This document shows positions 8,326 to 15,642 of a DNA stretch of 64,000 nt, in pieces. Made by a program: the position numbers and the translations under genes. Source of the DNA: Geomonas oryzae (GTDB taxonomy: Bacteria > Desulfobacterota > Desulfuromonadia > Geobacterales > Geobacteraceae); the NCBI RefSeq assembly GCF_004117875.1, contig NZ_RAHW01000003.1:248001-312000 (forward strand), in the 5' to 3' direction. Within the stretch, counting starts at the first letter, position 1. Every line of letters begins with the position of its first letter. The notes under the pieces are model-generated. The model made no database searches. It was not told where the DNA came from and worked only from the letters and a program-made list of their open reading frames with translations.

Positions 8326-8356
8326 AAGGCCAAGTCGAATGACTTGGCCTTTTTCT
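8326..8356 (+). terminator. Rho-independent terminator of tRNA-Val
   Basis: An 11-bp stem (AAGGCCAAGTC / GACTTGGCCTT) with a GAAT loop followed by a T-rich tract, 13 bases after the tRNA CCA. Confidence 0.88.
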
Positions 8357-8423
8357 TTTCCACTTGCTGCTGGTGAATCGTCGTGATCTTTCCTGTCGTT
8401 GCGACGCCCTCACCTCACCCCAC

Positions 8424-8444
8424 CCCTCTCCCGGCGGGAGAGGG
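8424..8444. repeat. C/G-run hairpin (family C-like repeat)
   Basis: CCCTCTCCCG facing CGGGAGAGGG just beyond the stop codon of the double-PAS gene (minus strand). It is related in style to the G/C-run elements in the 3.5-3.6 kb cluster and may serve as terminator or mRNA 3' protector. Confidence 0.5.
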
Positions 8445-8452
8445 AGCAGAAA

Positions 8453-9244
8453 TCACCGGTCGGTGATGTCGCGGTCGATGCCTCGGAAACCGCAAAAATT
8501 CCCGTCATCGTCGAAGATGGGAATACCGCTGCTCTCTAAAAGCACTTCCTTGCCGTCCTTGCGCAGATTCACGTTCTTCAGATTATGGAATGGCTCGCGC
8601 CTTGACACGATGTCGCCAAACACCATGAGCAACCGCTCCGCCTCGTGACGCGGCATGAGGTCGAAGGGGGTCTTGCCGAGCACCTCTTCGGGACCGTAAC
8701 CCAGAAGGTCGTACACCTTGGGGCTTACGTAGCTGTACACCCCCTTCTCGTCCACCTCCCAGACCCAGTCCGAGGTCACCTCGACGAGCGTTTTGAAGCG
8801 CCGCTCGCTCTCCCTGAGCGCGTCCTCGGCCTGCTTCTGCTTCGTGATGTCCAGAAGCACCATGCGGCACTCCTGATGCGCCACGGAGGCCTCCATCGCC
8901 AGAAGCACCGGCGTCCCGTTTTGCAGCCTCACCTCGCACTCGAGCTTCCCCTTGCTACGCCGCACCCGCTCCAGACACTCCAGAAGCGAGGACCGGTCCC
9001 CCTTGGCCACGAGGTCGAGAAAATCCATCCCATGCAGGACGATCCGGTCCCGCTTCAGAAGCGAGCAGCAGGTGAGGTTGGTCTTCACGATGCGCCGTTC
9101 GAAGTCGGTGGAGAGATAGCCGACCGGGGCGTTGTCGTAGAGTTCGGCGTACTGGGCCATGGCGCGGTCCAGTTGAGTGTAGGCGTCCAGCAGTTGCTGG
9201 TTCTGCCGTTCCAACTCATTATTTTGGGCGTTGGAATCTGCCAT
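8453..9244 (-). CDS. Double PAS-domain protein without output domain
   Basis: 263-residue cytosolic sensor-like protein. A short N-terminal coiled coil (ELERQNQQLLDAYTQLDRAMAQ) leads into PAS1 (about 30-130, ending VLLDITKQKQAEDALRESE) and PAS2 (about 145-262, SDWVWEVDEKGVYSYVSP ... GFRGIDRDITDR). It stops right after the PAC motif of PAS2, where a kinase, GGDEF or other output domain would normally follow. The downstream DNA does not encode a lost output domain in any frame, so this looks complete rather than freshly truncated. It may act as a partner for another protein. Ligand unknown. Confidence 0.85.
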   Translation of the reverse strand: MADSNAQNNELERQNQQLLDAYTQLDRAMAQYAELYDNAPVGYLSTDFERRIVKTNLTCCSLLKRDRIVLHGMDFLDLVAKGDRSSLLECLERVRRSKGKLECEVRLQNGTPVLLAMEASVAHQECRMVLLDITKQKQAEDALRESERRFKTLVEVTSDWVWEVDEKGVYSYVSPKVYDLLGYGPEEVLGKTPFDLMPRHEAERLLMVFGDIVSRREPFHNLKNVNLRKDGKEVLLESSGIPIFDDDGNFCGFRGIDRDITDR

Positions 9245-9260
9245 GCGGCCCCCGAAACTA

Positions 9261-9911
9261 TCAGAACTTGAGCCTGAGACCTACGGTCGCATTGTGGGTG
9301 GTGAGTTCCATTTTCGTGTCGAAGAAGTTCGCCTCGGTGGTGCCGAAGTACCGGTAGGCAAGATCAAGAGAGAGCTGACGGTTCAGCGGAATCTCAAGAC
9401 CGCCCCCCACCTGGTAGGCGAAGACGACGTCATCGTCGGATAGATAGGAAAGCTCGTAGCCTGCATTGTCATAGGCGTAGGTGTCGTTCAGATGCAGGGC
9501 CGCGAACCCAACCCCTCCGCCGATGTAGGGGGTTATCGGGGTCTGGTTGTGCAGGTCGAAAAACACGTTGGCCATGAACGCAGTCGTATCAATGCTGCCG
9601 TTGGCAACGTTGTACCTGCTTGTCTGGTCGGTGATCGTGTCGAACTTGATGTCCTTGTAGGAGACTTCTCCCTCGAAACGGACCCCGCCGAAATCATACC
9701 CCATGACACCGCCCACGTTCACGCCGGGCTGGAACGAGATCCTGTCGTTGAACAGGGTACCGCTGCCGAAGCTAGTTGCATCGGTTTTCTCGGGGACGGT
9801 TACGCCTACGAAGCCGCCGATGTACGGTCCCTGGCGGAACGGGGCCGCCGATGCCACGGCCGGAAGTGCGAGTGAAGCGGCAACGAGGATTGCTAAAGTT
9901 GTCTTTTTCAT
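9261..9911 (-). CDS. Outer-membrane beta-barrel protein (OmpA/OmpW-like barrel)
   Basis: 216 residues with a clear signal peptide (MKKTTLAILVAASLALPAVASA) followed by a small all-beta porin-type barrel: repeated GGFVGV, GGVMGYDF, PYIGGGVGFA, AYQVGGGLEIPL and RYFGTTEA strands, ending in Phe (VGLRLKF), the usual outer-membrane assembly signal. The start is the ATG at 9911 with GGAGGAAATCC ahead; the frame continues to 9962 but lacks a site there. Function unknown; no peptidoglycan-binding OmpA domain is attached. It lies 16 bp upstream of the PAS protein, so the two may be cotranscribed. Confidence 0.85.
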   Translation of the reverse strand: MKKTTLAILVAASLALPAVASAAPFRQGPYIGGFVGVTVPEKTDATSFGSGTLFNDRISFQPGVNVGGVMGYDFGGVRFEGEVSYKDIKFDTITDQTSRYNVANGSIDTTAFMANVFFDLHNQTPITPYIGGGVGFAALHLNDTYAYDNAGYELSYLSDDDVVFAYQVGGGLEIPLNRQLSLDLAYRYFGTTEANFFDTKMELTTHNATVGLRLKF

Positions 9912-10068
9912 GGATTTCCTCCTTCTGTTTGCAGGTCTCTTCTCAATCAACGGCAATAACAAAGAACATGCGGTGAAGTATACAGCGTCCTGCGGCGCTT
10001 TGTACAGTTTTCGTTATCTACAGTGCAATACAGCGAGCACCTTTGATGCAGTACCGCGGGCTTCTTTG

Positions 10069-10461
10069 TCAGCCGCGGCAGGCATTGACAGCTTCCAGTG
10101 ACTTTTCTATGGCTGTAAAAAGATCCTTGTAATCAACCGGTTTCGCGATGTAATGGTCGAGGTGGAAACCGGTTCCGACGCTGTGTTCGACGGTTGCCCT
10201 GCCGGTGTCGGCCGTGATGAAGATCAACTGCACGTCAGGTTTTATGGCCCGCAGAGCCTGGACCATGGCTATCCCATCCATCTCGGGCATGTTCACGTCG
10301 GTGATCACGATGTCGAAGCTCTCCTGCCTGAAGAGATCGACCCCTTTTCTGCCGTTGTTCGCCGTGCGGATCTCCATGTCGACGTACTTGCGCTGCAGCA
10401 CGACGCCCAGTATCTCCAGGGTATCCCTGTCATCTTCAACGACCATCATCCTAAGCTTCAT
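10069..10461 (-). CDS. Single-domain response regulator (CheY-like)
   Basis: 130-residue receiver domain: acidic pocket VVEDDRD (residues 8-13), phospho-acceptor D55 in IVITDVNMPEMDG, switch Thr/Ser in LIFITADTGRA and conserved Lys in YIAKPVD. No DNA-binding or output domain. Its ATG sits one base after the kinase stop (TGATATG arrangement), indicating translational coupling with the kinase upstream, its probable phosphodonor. Confidence 0.93.
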   Translation of the reverse strand: MKLRMMVVEDDRDTLEILGVVLQRKYVDMEIRTANNGRKGVDLFRQESFDIVITDVNMPEMDGIAMVQALRAIKPDVQLIFITADTGRATVEHSVGTGFHLDHYIAKPVDYKDLFTAIEKSLEAVNACRG

Positions 10462-10462
10462 A

Positions 10463-12313
10463 TCAAACCTCGATCCTGAACTCGGCGCCGCCCGGCACGT
10501 TGCGCGCGGTGAGCACCCCTCCCATATTTTTTTCAATGATGGTCTTGGACATGAAGAGCCCTACGCCGGTTCCGGCCTGCGGCCCTTTCGTGGTGAAATA
10601 CGGGTCGAAGATCTTGTCGATGATCCCCTCCGGGATCCCCCCCGCGTTGTCGGTGACCACCACAACCGACCTATCCTTCTCCTCCCCGATGGCGATGACC
10701 ACCCGCGGTGACGCGACGGCGCGCTCGACGAAGGCGTCGCGTGTGTTCAGCAGGATGTTCAGGAGCACCTGGGAAAACTCGTTCGGGTACCCCTCGATGC
10801 ACGGGTCGCCATCCTGCTTCACCTCCACGGCAATATTGAGCGACTGCAACCATCCGTCCACGAGGGAGAGGGTCTTGCCGACCTCATCGGCGATCCTGAA
10901 GCGCACCTTCTCCTTGTCCGGCCGGAAGAAGCTCCTGAAATCGTCGATGGTCTGCGACATGTGCTTCACGATCTGCATGGTCTTGCGCGCATGTTCTTCC
11001 AGGTATTCCCGGTCGACCTGACCTAGCTCGTAAAAAAGAGGCGGTTGCTGGACCATGAGGCCAAGGGCGTTCAGCGGCTGGCGCCATTGGTGGGCGATGT
11101 TGCCGATCATCTCCCCAAGGGCAGCCTGACGGCTTTGCTGGGTGAGAAGCTGTTCCTGCCTGCGCAACTCCTCGAGGGCGCGGATCTTTTCTGCGGTCTC
11201 GCTGCGCAACTCGTCCATGGCGAGGGAGAGCTGCCGCTCGGCAAGATCGCGCTCCGTCTCGCGCCGCTGCAACAGATGCGACGCCTGCACGAGCGCCTCG
11301 GCCACCTCGGTGGTCTCCTTGACCGACTCGCTGCGTATGCTCGTCACCACCCTCCCCTGCCCTATGGCCAGCGCGGGCTCCACGAGGCTCAGCACGTCGT
11401 TGGCGATGCGATGCCCGATGAAGATGGCCAAAAGGAGGCCGAGCATGGAAATGGCGGCAACCCCGGCGACGGCCCACGCCACCCATAGGTAGATCTGGTG
11501 CAGAACCAGCCCCTTGGGCACCCCGAAGGCGACGGTCCATCCTGAATAGGAAGACTTGGCGAAGGCTGTGAAGGCCTCTTCCTTCGCCGGGAAGGTCTGC
11601 ATGATACTCCCCTCGCCTGCCGCGGCGGCGGCACGGCGCAGCTCTAGGCCGGCCTGCTTTCCGACGACATCGCCGAGATTCCCGGTGCGCGCCGTGATGA
11701 CGCCGTTGCGGTCCAACACCGCGCCGTACCACTCCTTGAAGACGTTTCTGCTTTGCAAGATCGTGGAGAGTTTTTCGGACGAGAAAGTCATGGAGAGATC
11801 GAAGGCCACGCCGCCGTCGATGATGACGGGAACATCTATGGCGATGAGCGGTCGCCTGGTGACGGCCCCGATGAAAAGGTCGCTCACCTGCGGCTGTCCG
11901 GTCTCGAAGATGCGCCGCACCATGCGGAGGTTGCTGCGTTTGGGAAGCGTGCTCCCGAAGGGGCGGTAGGTGTTGACGAGCTGCTGCCCATCCCGGTCGG
12001 CGATGACGATGTCCGCACCCGGGTAGTTCCGGAGGATCTCCTTGCACTGAAGATAAAGCGCGGGTAGGTCCCTGCTCCTGAACGATGGGGATGTGGCGAG
12101 AGCGGCGAGCGACGCCTGGACGTTGGCAAGTTCGCGGTCCACCACGAGGGACATGGCGCGCGCGTTCACCAGCATGTCGCGGTTCACCTGGTCCAGTTTG
12201 GTCACGTAGGCGTGGCGCACCATTACCGTGGCCAAAAGCCAAACGGGCAGCACGCACGCCGCGACCAGGAAGCAGAGTTGTAGGCGGATTGTGGACTTCT
12301 TGTTTTCCGGCAT
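10463..12313 (-). CDS. Membrane sensor histidine kinase with dCache-type periplasmic domain
   Basis: 616 residues. TM1 at about 11-32; an extracytoplasmic double-Cache-like sensor (about 35-270: IVIADRDGQQLVNTYRPFG, DLFIGAVTRRPLIAIDVPV, GAVLDRNGVITARTG); TM2 at about 274-300; a linker with coiled coil (about 335-395); a HisKA-type phosphorylation site IAHQWRQPLNAL with H408; and HATPase_c with the N box LLNILLNTRDAF, DNAGGIPEGI, FDPYFTTK and GTGVGL. The H-Q-W-R-Q-P-L box marks the HPK4-like subclass. ATG at 12313 with AAAGGA upstream. It pairs with the single-domain regulator immediately downstream. Cache domains usually bind small organic ligands; the ligand here is unknown. Confidence 0.92.
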   Translation of the reverse strand: MPENKKSTIRLQLCFLVAACVLPVWLLATVMVRHAYVTKLDQVNRDMLVNARAMSLVVDRELANVQASLAALATSPSFRSRDLPALYLQCKEILRNYPGADIVIADRDGQQLVNTYRPFGSTLPKRSNLRMVRRIFETGQPQVSDLFIGAVTRRPLIAIDVPVIIDGGVAFDLSMTFSSEKLSTILQSRNVFKEWYGAVLDRNGVITARTGNLGDVVGKQAGLELRRAAAAAGEGSIMQTFPAKEEAFTAFAKSSYSGWTVAFGVPKGLVLHQIYLWVAWAVAGVAAISMLGLLLAIFIGHRIANDVLSLVEPALAIGQGRVVTSIRSESVKETTEVAEALVQASHLLQRRETERDLAERQLSLAMDELRSETAEKIRALEELRRQEQLLTQQSRQAALGEMIGNIAHQWRQPLNALGLMVQQPPLFYELGQVDREYLEEHARKTMQIVKHMSQTIDDFRSFFRPDKEKVRFRIADEVGKTLSLVDGWLQSLNIAVEVKQDGDPCIEGYPNEFSQVLLNILLNTRDAFVERAVASPRVVIAIGEEKDRSVVVVTDNAGGIPEGIIDKIFDPYFTTKGPQAGTGVGLFMSKTIIEKNMGGVLTARNVPGGAEFRIEV

Positions 12314-12371
12314 TGCGGTCCTTTACTGGGCCGTTACTGTCTCAGCGGTGCTTTCCCTGCCAGGTGCAGCG

Positions 12372-12518
12372 TCACTCGAGCATTTCGGCAAGTATGGCGT
12401 CGAGGCTCTTTCCCAGGTAAAGGTTTTCCAGCAGTTTCTGCAGCGTCGTTTGAATCCCTTTGTACTGGCAGTTCGCCACCAGTTGGTTCTCGAGAATCTG
12501 CAATTGATCTCTGGTCAT
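12372..12518 (-). CDS. Small hypothetical protein (48 aa)
   Basis: Short protein MTRDQLQILENQL..., predicted mostly helical and ending YLGKSLDAILAEMLE. The ATG at 12518 is preceded by a very strong AAAGGAGGAAGG site, the main reason to call it a gene; the frame runs further upstream without a comparable site. It lies 58 bp ahead of the kinase gene on the same strand, so it may lead that operon. Family not recognised. Confidence 0.6.
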   Translation of the reverse strand: MTRDQLQILENQLVANCQYKGIQTTLQKLLENLYLGKSLDAILAEMLE

Positions 12519-12630
12519 CCTTCCTCCTTTTCTCATTATCGGAGCCGCCGACACCAATTCTGCCAAAGGCGCGTTTTCTGTCAATGCGCCCAGTAGGAAA
12601 AAAGCTGAAGGATTACAAGATGAAGTAGTG

Positions 12631-13077
12631 TTAAGCTGATGGTTCCCAGCGCCTGAACCAGGCGAGGAGCGCTTCGGCTGATTGAGCACCAGATATCTGG
12701 TCCACGGTCTTTGCGCCGCGCAACAGGTGGGTCACCGGGATCCCTCGTACCCCGAAGCGTGCCGACAGGGTCGGGCTGTCATCGCAGTTCACCTGGATCA
12801 CGGCGGCCTTTCCGGCCAGAAGTTCTGCAGCTTTTCGCACCGCCGGTGCGAATGAGACGCAGTGGGGTCACCATGGGGCCCAGAACTCGACCAGCACCGG
12901 CCCGTGGTAGGAGGAGAGGAAGGGGTTGAAAGTGGAGTCGTCCAGTTGCAAGGGGTGGGTGTAAAGCGGAGGAAGTTCGCCGCGGCAGCTGCCGCACTTG
13001 CCTGCGATGCCTTCCTTGTCGGAGGGGACGCGGTTCTTGGCGCCGCATGAGGGACACCTGATTTCGTAATTTTGCAT
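12631..13077 (-). CDS. Probable selenocysteine-containing thioredoxin (Trx2/TrxC-like, UGA = Sec70)
   Basis: 148-residue thioredoxin read through an in-frame TGA at 12870-12868. Residues 1-35 are a TrxC-type zinc ribbon (C8-x2-C11, C28-x2-C31). The thioredoxin fold follows: PVLVEFWAPW, then the TGA codon, then PHC, so the active site reads W-[UGA]-P-H-C where normal thioredoxins have W-C-x-x-C. Downstream the same frame continues with VIQVNCDD and the cis-Pro motif GVRGIPVTHLL (P114). An 8-bp hairpin begins 15 nt after the TGA (see the SECIS entry). Frame, length and folding motifs are intact on both sides of the TGA, arguing against a decayed gene. ATG at 13077 with AGGAGG. Standard annotation would split it into two ORFs. 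selA/selB/selC are not in this window. Confidence 0.85.
12834..12870 (-). promoter_or_regulatory. Candidate bacterial SECIS element with its UGA codon
   Basis: On the minus strand the UGA codon (12870-12868) is followed by 15 nt and then a perfect 8-bp hairpin, TTCGCACC-GGC-GGTGCGAA (12852-12834). The apical loop starts with G and lies 23 nt after the UGA; both agree with the published bacterial SECIS rules (a G in the first two loop positions, loop 16-37 nt from UGA). The hairpin lies within the coding sequence, as expected for bacterial SelB-dependent recoding. Confidence 0.75.
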
Positions 13078-13140
13078 GGTACACCTCCTGTTGGTTTTTC
13101 AAGTATAAAATGCGCTGGGGCTTGTGGGGTCTAGTCGGTA

Positions 13141-13208
13141 AATCCCCTCTATCCCCCCTTCGCCAAGGCTACGGGGGGCAGGCTCCCCCTTCGCAAAGGG
13201 GGGAACGT
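13141..13208. repeat. Family A repeat, doubled copy
   Basis: Two adjacent C-run/TTCGC(A/C)AAGG/G-run modules in the 323-bp gap between the thioredoxin and deacetylase genes: an imperfect one (CCCCCCTTCGCCAAGGCT, then a G-run) followed by a good one (CCCCCTTCGCAAAGGGGGG). The rest of the gap contains only a weak promoter-like pair (TTTCAA, 17 bp, TATGTT, ending near 13343) ahead of the deacetylase. Confidence 0.7.
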
Positions 13209-13400
13209 TTTGGCGCGGTCGGTGCTTCGTGGGCGGCAGCGCCTCCTTCCCCGGTTTGTATTCTACCATCCCGCGGGGTCGGCGCAGATTGATATGATTC
13301 TCGAGGATTCTCCCGTTTCAAATTTACGAAGTTTCTGCTATGTTAGGTCGTTTGCTTCGCCCCTCGACCAGGGGAAACTATAACGGAGGTTTTATTCCGC

Positions 13401-14216
13401 ATGAAGTTCCGCATCCTGTTCCTTCTCCTTGCCGCCCTCTTCGCCGCTACCGGCGCACAGGCGGCGCCCGCCGCAAAGGCCGCCCCGGCCGCCGTCACCC
13501 AGGGAGTCCACGTCCCGATCCTTCTCTACCACCGCTTCGGCCCCACCGTGGCCGACGGCATGACGATAAAGACCTCGGTCTTCGAGGAACACCTGAAGTA
13601 CCTGAAGGCGAACGGCTATACCGTGATCCCGCTCAGGAAACTGGTGGACTATTACCTGAAAAAGGGACCGGCACCGGCACCCAAGTCCGTGGTCATCGTC
13701 GAGGACGACGCCCACAAGTCGGTCTACACCGACATGCTGCCGCTCGCCAAGAAGTACAACGTCCCGGTCACCGTGTTCGTCTACCCCTCGGCCATCTCCA
13801 ACGCGAAGTACGCGATGACCTGGGAACAGCTGAAAACGCTGCAGAAAAACGGCTTCGACATCCAGTCGCACACCTTCTGGCACCCGAACTTCAAGAAGGA
13901 CAGGAAGAAGATGGCTCCGGCCGAATTCGAAAAGTCGGTGCAGACCCAGTTGAAGAAATCGAAGGCGCGCCTCGAGGAGAAGCTCGGCACCAAGGTCGAC
14001 CTTCTGGCCTGGCCCTTCGGCATCTACGACGACTACCTCCTGAAGCGTGCCGCCGAGGCCGGCTACGTCGCCACCTTCACCATCGAAGCGCATCACGCCG
14101 GTCCGAACGACCAGGTGATGAAGCTGCCGCGTTACCTCCTCATCAACGCGGACCAGGGGAAATCCTTCGCCCGCATCGTCGAAGGGACCGCGCCCAAGCG
14201 CAACATCGTCTACTGA
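13401..14216 (+). CDS. Secreted polysaccharide deacetylase family protein (NodB/CE4 domain)
   Basis: 271 residues. Signal peptide MKFRILFLLLAALFAATGAQA followed by an Ala-rich linker and a CE4 deacetylase fold: VPILLYHRF start motif; the metal-site Asp region VVIVEDDAHKSVY; the His pair QSHTFWHP; and the catalytic-side motif DLLAWPFGIYDD. The usual first motif is T-F-D-D-G; here it is V-E-D-D-A, keeping the metal-binding Asp but changing neighbouring residues. It probably removes acetyl groups from an envelope or extracellular polysaccharide in the periplasm. It appears to be a single-gene unit. Confidence 0.87.
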   Translation: MKFRILFLLLAALFAATGAQAAPAAKAAPAAVTQGVHVPILLYHRFGPTVADGMTIKTSVFEEHLKYLKANGYTVIPLRKLVDYYLKKGPAPAPKSVVIVEDDAHKSVYTDMLPLAKKYNVPVTVFVYPSAISNAKYAMTWEQLKTLQKNGFDIQSHTFWHPNFKKDRKKMAPAEFEKSVQTQLKKSKARLEEKLGTKVDLLAWPFGIYDDYLLKRAAEAGYVATFTIEAHHAGPNDQVMKLPRYLLINADQGKSFARIVEGTAPKRNIVY

Positions 14217-14222
14217 CAAGAA

Positions 14223-14248
14223 GGGGAGCGGCTCTAACGCCGCTCCCC
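14223..14248 (+). terminator. Hairpin after the deacetylase gene
   Basis: Perfect 10-bp stem GGGGAGCGGC / GCCGCTCCCC with a 6-nt loop, six bases after the stop codon. It lacks a clear T-run, so it may be an imperfect terminator or allow read-through into the small Cys-rich gene. Confidence 0.55.
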
Positions 14249-14268
14249 GCTTATGTTCGGTGATTAAT

Positions 14269-14454
14269 ATGAGTAAAGAAGAAGGGTGCGGAAACAACTG
14301 CAAGAAGCACCCGTGCGAGGACTGCAATTTCTGTCAGTGGTGCTCCGATGACAGGTGCAGGATGTGCAGAGGCAGGCAAAGCGGCAAGAAGAAGCTTTCC
14401 ATCGCCGAGCAGATCGCCCTTTACGAATCGCTGAACCGGAAGAAGCCCGCCTGA
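14269..14454 (+). CDS. Small cysteine-rich protein (61 aa)
   Basis: Residues 6-34 carry eight cysteines in a tight pattern (EGCGNNCKKHPCEDCNF, CQWC, DDRCRMC), followed by a basic linker and an amphipathic helix (LSIAEQIALYESLN). The spacing suggests binding of zinc or another metal or an Fe-S cluster. The ATG at 14269 has a weak CGGTGA site; a GTG at 14260 is an alternative adding three residues. No family recognised. It sits 20 bp after the deacetylase hairpin and may be cotranscribed by read-through. Confidence 0.7.
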   Translation: MSKEEGCGNNCKKHPCEDCNFCQWCSDDRCRMCRGRQSGKKKLSIAEQIALYESLNRKKPA

Positions 14455-14528
14455 ATCATCCCCGATCCGCGAATAGCGCCGTTTAAAATCCTCAAGTAGT
14501 CATCCCCTCGTCCGAAGAGAAGCTTGAG

Positions 14529-15125
14529 TCAGATGTCGGTCCCCTGCCGCACCTGCACCCTGGTTACCCTGACGCGCGGCTTCACGCCGGTCAGCTCGTG
14601 ATAAAGCGAGGCCAGGTAACGCACGGTCACCACCTTGTGGAGGTACGACTGCGTCCAGCCGTAGAGGAGCTTTCTGAGCCTCGACGGTGTGCGACTGCCA
14701 AGGAGCAGCGGGCAGTAATCCGAGAGCCGCACCGTGACACGGATACCATCCCCGGCCGGTGCGGTTGCCAGCGAGAACATGCCGCTGTCGCACTCGCCGG
14801 GCTGCACCAGAAACCCGCCGCTGATGTAGAGGTGCACGGCATGCGCGTTCTCGATGGTCTCGAAGCGGGGGGGAGCGAAAGAAAGCAGGGAGAGACCTGG
14901 ACCGCTGACGCGAAAGCGTACCCCGTCGGCGTCGGCAACCGGGGTGATCATACCGAAGGTGGCGCGGCGCACGACCTTGAAATAGTGCTCGAGCAGGAAC
15001 GGGGGGGCGGCGCGAAGCGAGACCGAAGAAGGAAGGTCGATCCACTGGACCGAGAAGACGGAGCTGTCCGGAAGCAGTATCTGCTGGTGAAAGATCTCCA
15101 AGTGCTTTGTCGGAGGGTGTGGCAT
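14529..15125 (-). CDS. Hypothetical protein (198 aa)
   Basis: Not recognised. Soluble, no signal peptide, alternating beta-rich and charged segments (FHQQILLPDSSVFSVQWIDL, VRFRVSGPGLSLLSF, HAVHLYISGGFLVQPG, RLSDYCPLLLGS) and a helical C-terminus with a basic tail. The ATG at 15125 with GGAG five bases upstream is preferred over a GTG at 15191. It is transcribed divergently from the hemerythrin gene, sharing a roughly 100-bp intergenic region. Confidence 0.65.
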   Translation of the reverse strand: MPHPPTKHLEIFHQQILLPDSSVFSVQWIDLPSSVSLRAAPPFLLEHYFKVVRRATFGMITPVADADGVRFRVSGPGLSLLSFAPPRFETIENAHAVHLYISGGFLVQPGECDSGMFSLATAPAGDGIRVTVRLSDYCPLLLGSRTPSRLRKLLYGWTQSYLHKVVTVRYLASLYHELTGVKPRVRVTRVQVRQGTDI

Positions 15126-15228
15126 GAGGGCTCCGGATACCGCGGCAATGACAGACGGCAAAAGATACCACAGAGTACCGTAATTTGGCACGCATCAAAA
15201 GACAGGAGCACCCCGAAGGGAGAGGTTC

Positions 15229-15636
15229 ATGGAAATAGTGGCATGGTCGGATAGTCTCAGCCTCGGCATCGCGAAGGTGGACGAGCAGCACAAAAGGCTG
15301 ATCCAGATGATGGAAGAGCTGGACGAGGCGATCAGGAACAATCAGGGGGCGGACGTGGTAGAGGACGTGCTGACGAACCTGTTCAACTACGCCCAGGCCC
15401 ACTTCGCGGTCGAGGAAGAGCTGTTCCGCAAGCACAAGTATCCGGAGATGGCGCTGCACGAGCTGGAACACCAGCGTTTCATCGCGAAGGCGTTCGCCTT
15501 CAAGGAGCGCCTTGGGAACAGCAAGCCGGGGCTCGCCCTGGAACTGCTGAATTTCCTCTCCAGCTGGGTCTTGAACCACATCGAGCTCACCGACAAGCGC
15601 TACGCGAAGTACCTGCGCGACTGCGGCGTGAGCTAG
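15229..15636 (+). CDS. Bacteriohemerythrin
   Basis: 135-residue four-helix-bundle protein with a non-heme di-iron O2-binding centre. The ligand pattern is intact: H21 in DEQHKRLI, H58/E62 in AHFAVEEEL, H77/H81 in LHELEHQRF, and the C-terminal H-x4-D in NHIELTDKRYAKYL. It likely binds, senses or delivers oxygen in the cytoplasm, a common accessory in microaerophilic or anaerobic deltaproteobacteria. No partner signalling domain is fused. Confidence 0.95.
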   Translation: MEIVAWSDSLSLGIAKVDEQHKRLIQMMEELDEAIRNNQGADVVEDVLTNLFNYAQAHFAVEEELFRKHKYPEMALHELEHQRFIAKAFAFKERLGNSKPGLALELLNFLSSWVLNHIELTDKRYAKYLRDCGVS

Positions 15637-15642
15637 CGGGAC

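Noticed and set aside
12868..12870. The TGA in the thioredoxin gene as an ordinary nonsense mutation/pseudogene
   Set aside because: Only one stop, exactly at the catalytic Cys position, with intact frame on both sides and a correctly placed hairpin; selenocysteine explains all these together better.
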